Origin: Eubacteriales bacterium
GTDB taxonomy: Bacteria > Bacillota > Clostridia > Peptostreptococcales > Anaerovoracaceae
Length of the DNA: 38,348 nt
Direction: 5' to 3'
NCBI GenBank assembly: GCA_028680875.1
Contig: JAQUJQ010000002.1
Coordinates: 1 to 38,348, forward strand
The translations under genes were made by a program, and so were the position numbers. Below, in pieces: positions 35,854 to 38,348 of the stretch. The notes beneath the pieces are model-generated. The model was not told the DNA's origin and made no database searches. It worked only from the letters and a program-made list of their open reading frames with translations. Each line of letters starts with the position of its first letter. The stretch's first letter is position 1.

Positions 35854-38239
35854 CTATGCTTCCTCCTTTGCTGCTAGTGGGCAAAACTATGATAAACTCA
35901 GTCCCAATACCCTTCTGGCTTTTTAATATAATTTTACCGGATAATCTTTCAACCATTTTTTTTGTTATCCAAAGCCCTAAGCCAGTCCCTGTTCCGGTAG
36001 AATCCGTTGTAAAAAAGGGTTTAAATACCTTGTCCAATATATCTTCATCAATCCCTGCTCCATTATCTTTAATTGAAACTTCTAATTGATTACAACCTTC
36101 CTCAATATATCGTCCCATAATTGTTATTTGTCCATTAAGGCCTATCGCTATGGCTGAATTAGAAAGAAGGTTGAAGAATATATTTTTAAGGAGCTCGGCC
36201 TCTCCATAATAATAAAGTTGCGATGGTTGAAAATCAACTTTTATCTCGATATTCCGACGAATAAATTCACTTCTACTTAATAGTAAAATTTGATCAATTA
36301 ATTTTGTTACATTTATCTTCATATAGTTATCCCTTTTTGTAGAAGCAAAATCAAGAAAATTACAAACGGTTTTTTCTGCAACCCCGATAGCTTGATCAAT
36401 AACCACTACATTTTCTTTTAATACCATATCTTCCTTACATCTTGTTTGTTCACGAATAAAATATGCAGCACCTTTAATTATTGCTAACGGATTCTTTAAT
36501 TCATGTGCGATTGCCGATGATAAGAGCCCTATCCCGGCCATTTTTTCAGATTGAAGTATCTCTTTTTCCATCATAACCTTTTCGGTAATATTTTGACTAT
36601 AAACGACAACTCCATCAACTTTATTATTGTTTATAATCGGAGAATAGGAATTGTTATAAATATCATTATCTAAAACCACCTGCGAATACGTTGGCTTTTT
36701 TTGGAGAAATGCATCTTTTATTTTACAACCTTTACAGACAGTGGATGAATGCCCGATTAGTTCGTAACATTTTTTCCCTGTGGGTAATGGAGTATTATTT
36801 AAAAACTGTTTAAGCCCCTGATTGTTAATCATTATAATTTCGTAATTAGGCGAAATAATCATGAGCAAACCCATGATACTATCAAAGATGCTTTTTATCT
36901 CATTATTCTTTTTTATCAAGCTGCTTGTAAAGTTATTAATCTTTGTACTCATGGAATTTAATGCTTTTGATAGTTCTTCCATTTCAGCATAATTACAAAT
37001 TGGTTGATTAATACTAAAGTCTCCCTGTTCAATTTTTTTGGCATGGTTTATTAGATTTGAAAAAGGTTTCGAATATTGGTAGTATAAGAATAACGTAATT
37101 AAGATTAGTAAAACCAATAATACCACTAAAAAATATATCAGATTTAAAGTTTTAAAATTACTTTGCCCTATGTAATCATTTTCATTTATCTCTATGCCCA
37201 ATACCCATGGCTGTCCTTTAATAGGTGCATAAGCCATTGTATTGTTATCAATCCCGCCATATGTTGTCAAACCCATTTTCTCTGAAAGCATATGCCTTAT
37301 CGCTTTTTCATACTCTGACCCGGGTCTGGTATCAGTGAAAATATTTGTCATAAGCAGATCCCATTTATGATCATCCTCAGGCATGTATTTCGGATGATAG
37401 ATTATGTCTCCGGAATCTCCCAAAATAAATGCAAAACCTGTATTGCCCAACCTAAAATCTCCAAGAAATTCTTCCTGCAAAGTTTTAATACTAACGTCCA
37501 ATACGACAACACCAACCATCTTACCGTCAATATCAATCGGACTTGTACACGACATCACCCACCCGGCCCCAAAATAGTCGACATATGGCATTGTCCATAC
37601 AGTATTTCTATTGGGATTGTTTTCCATATTTGCAATTACATAAAATGGCCCCTGATCCTGCTTCTCAGGGCCAAGAATATTTTCGGACATATAGGGCATC
37701 GTTCTGAGAAGGCCACTCCCATTTGCTATTGATACCCACTGAAGGTGGGGAATTTCATTTAAAAGTTGACTCATCTTCCGATCTAGCATTTCCGTACCGA
37801 TAATTTCCTTTTTCACGCTTTCATTAATCTTAGTTTTGGCAGGAAAATAAATGTTAGAAGTATTGTTAATAAATGTTTGACGGTCTGCATAACGATCCAT
37901 TTCTCGGTATAAAATGTCCATTTCATTAAAAACATAATGCTCGGAGAGTTCTGCAGTACCATCAGCTTGCGTAATATATTCAGCAGCCCATTCCGCCAAA
38001 TTTTTTGTTTCATTTTCAACTTGATTCATCATATAGGATATTAACTGTGCCTTTTCCTGAGCAATTATCAACAAGCCTTCCTCTGCGTTCTCTTTTAAAA
38101 CAATCTCTTCATTTTTAACTACATAAAATGTAAATAAAACAATAGATATAATATTAAATAGAATAAAAACAATTAATATTTGTAGTACCAAGGACTTACG
38201 CCAATGAAAGTTAAAACTTTTTATCTTACCGCATATCAT
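35843..38239 (-). CDS. Membrane sensor histidine kinase with extracellular Cache-type domain, HAMP and Cys-containing PAS; partner of the downstream sigma54 regulator
   Basis: Two TM segments flanking a roughly 350-aa extracellular region (GNTGFAFILGDSGDIIYHP), PAS with CYELIGHSSTVCKGCKIKDAF, AIAHELKNPLAIIKGAA, GTGTGLGLWITKKMVE. Overlaps the regulator gene by 11 nt. Confidence 0.9.
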   Translation of the reverse strand: MICGKIKSFNFHWRKSLVLQILIVFILFNIISIVLFTFYVVKNEEIVLKENAEEGLLIIAQEKAQLISYMMNQVENETKNLAEWAAEYITQADGTAELSEHYVFNEMDILYREMDRYADRQTFINNTSNIYFPAKTKINESVKKEIIGTEMLDRKMSQLLNEIPHLQWVSIANGSGLLRTMPYMSENILGPEKQDQGPFYVIANMENNPNRNTVWTMPYVDYFGAGWVMSCTSPIDIDGKMVGVVVLDVSIKTLQEEFLGDFRLGNTGFAFILGDSGDIIYHPKYMPEDDHKWDLLMTNIFTDTRPGSEYEKAIRHMLSEKMGLTTYGGIDNNTMAYAPIKGQPWVLGIEINENDYIGQSNFKTLNLIYFLVVLLVLLILITLFLYYQYSKPFSNLINHAKKIEQGDFSINQPICNYAEMEELSKALNSMSTKINNFTSSLIKKNNEIKSIFDSIMGLLMIISPNYEIIMINNQGLKQFLNNTPLPTGKKCYELIGHSSTVCKGCKIKDAFLQKKPTYSQVVLDNDIYNNSYSPIINNNKVDGVVVYSQNITEKVMMEKEILQSEKMAGIGLLSSAIAHELKNPLAIIKGAAYFIREQTRCKEDMVLKENVVVIDQAIGVAEKTVCNFLDFASTKRDNYMKINVTKLIDQILLLSRSEFIRRNIEIKVDFQPSQLYYYGEAELLKNIFFNLLSNSAIAIGLNGQITIMGRYIEEGCNQLEVSIKDNGAGIDEDILDKVFKPFFTTDSTGTGTGLGLWITKKMVERLSGKIILKSQKGIGTEFIIVLPTSSKGGSIDEA

Positions 38240-38348
38240 TTTAATATTTTCTCCCTCCTGATATAAAATGGGGGTATAAACAATTTAAGCTGTATTTTCA
38301 AATCATGCGATTACATTTTTTTACTTTATATTAACAAACAGACCTCCT

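Noticed and set aside
1-38348. tRNA/rRNA genes, CRISPR arrays, IS/transposase or phage genes
   Set aside because: None recognised: no regularly spaced repeats, no transposase or integrase motifs, and no tRNA-like cloverleaf seen in the short intergenic gaps.

Overview
The 38.3 kb window looks like chromosomal DNA from an endospore-forming Clostridia-type Firmicute (yabP/yabQ, WalRK, rnmV, DnaD, rpsF-ssb-rpsR). Nearly all of it is coding, mostly on the minus strand. The most unusual part is positions 1-10.6 kb. A strong sigmaA-type promoter and a molybdenum-cofactor (Moco) riboswitch, with a downstream terminator-like hairpin, precede a one-polypeptide Mop-type molybdenum aldehyde oxidoreductase. 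An accessory operon follows: FAD/dicluster Fe-S protein, small CxxC redox protein, SAM methyltransferase, C_GCAxxG_C_C-type protein, two-Cys-cluster radical SAM protein, truncated AMP-dependent ligase, XdhC and a MocA-like NTP transferase. From memory this matches the Desulfovibrio DVU_1551-1559 type gene set, whose members are annotated as (seleno)protein families (TrsS and relatives). Here it appears as an all-Cys version with no in-frame TGA in the called ORFs. Its biochemical function is, to my knowledge, unresolved. The rest contains a CcdA-like membrane protein, a DapF/CntK-like epimerase, a CDF transporter, hisC, an LTA synthase-like protein, rsmA/rnmV, divIC-yabQ-yabP, walRK, an M23/LysM/G5 protein, an unusual DnaD protein with a DnaC-like Zn knuckle, dnaB, rplI, gdpP, rpsR-ssb-rpsF, plsC, a sugar nucleotide/amino-sugar operon (NTP transferase, galE, PIG-L deacetylase, nagB), and a sigma54-dependent two-component system. 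I saw no tRNA, rRNA, CRISPR or IS element. All assignments come from reading sequence and motifs; no searches were run.
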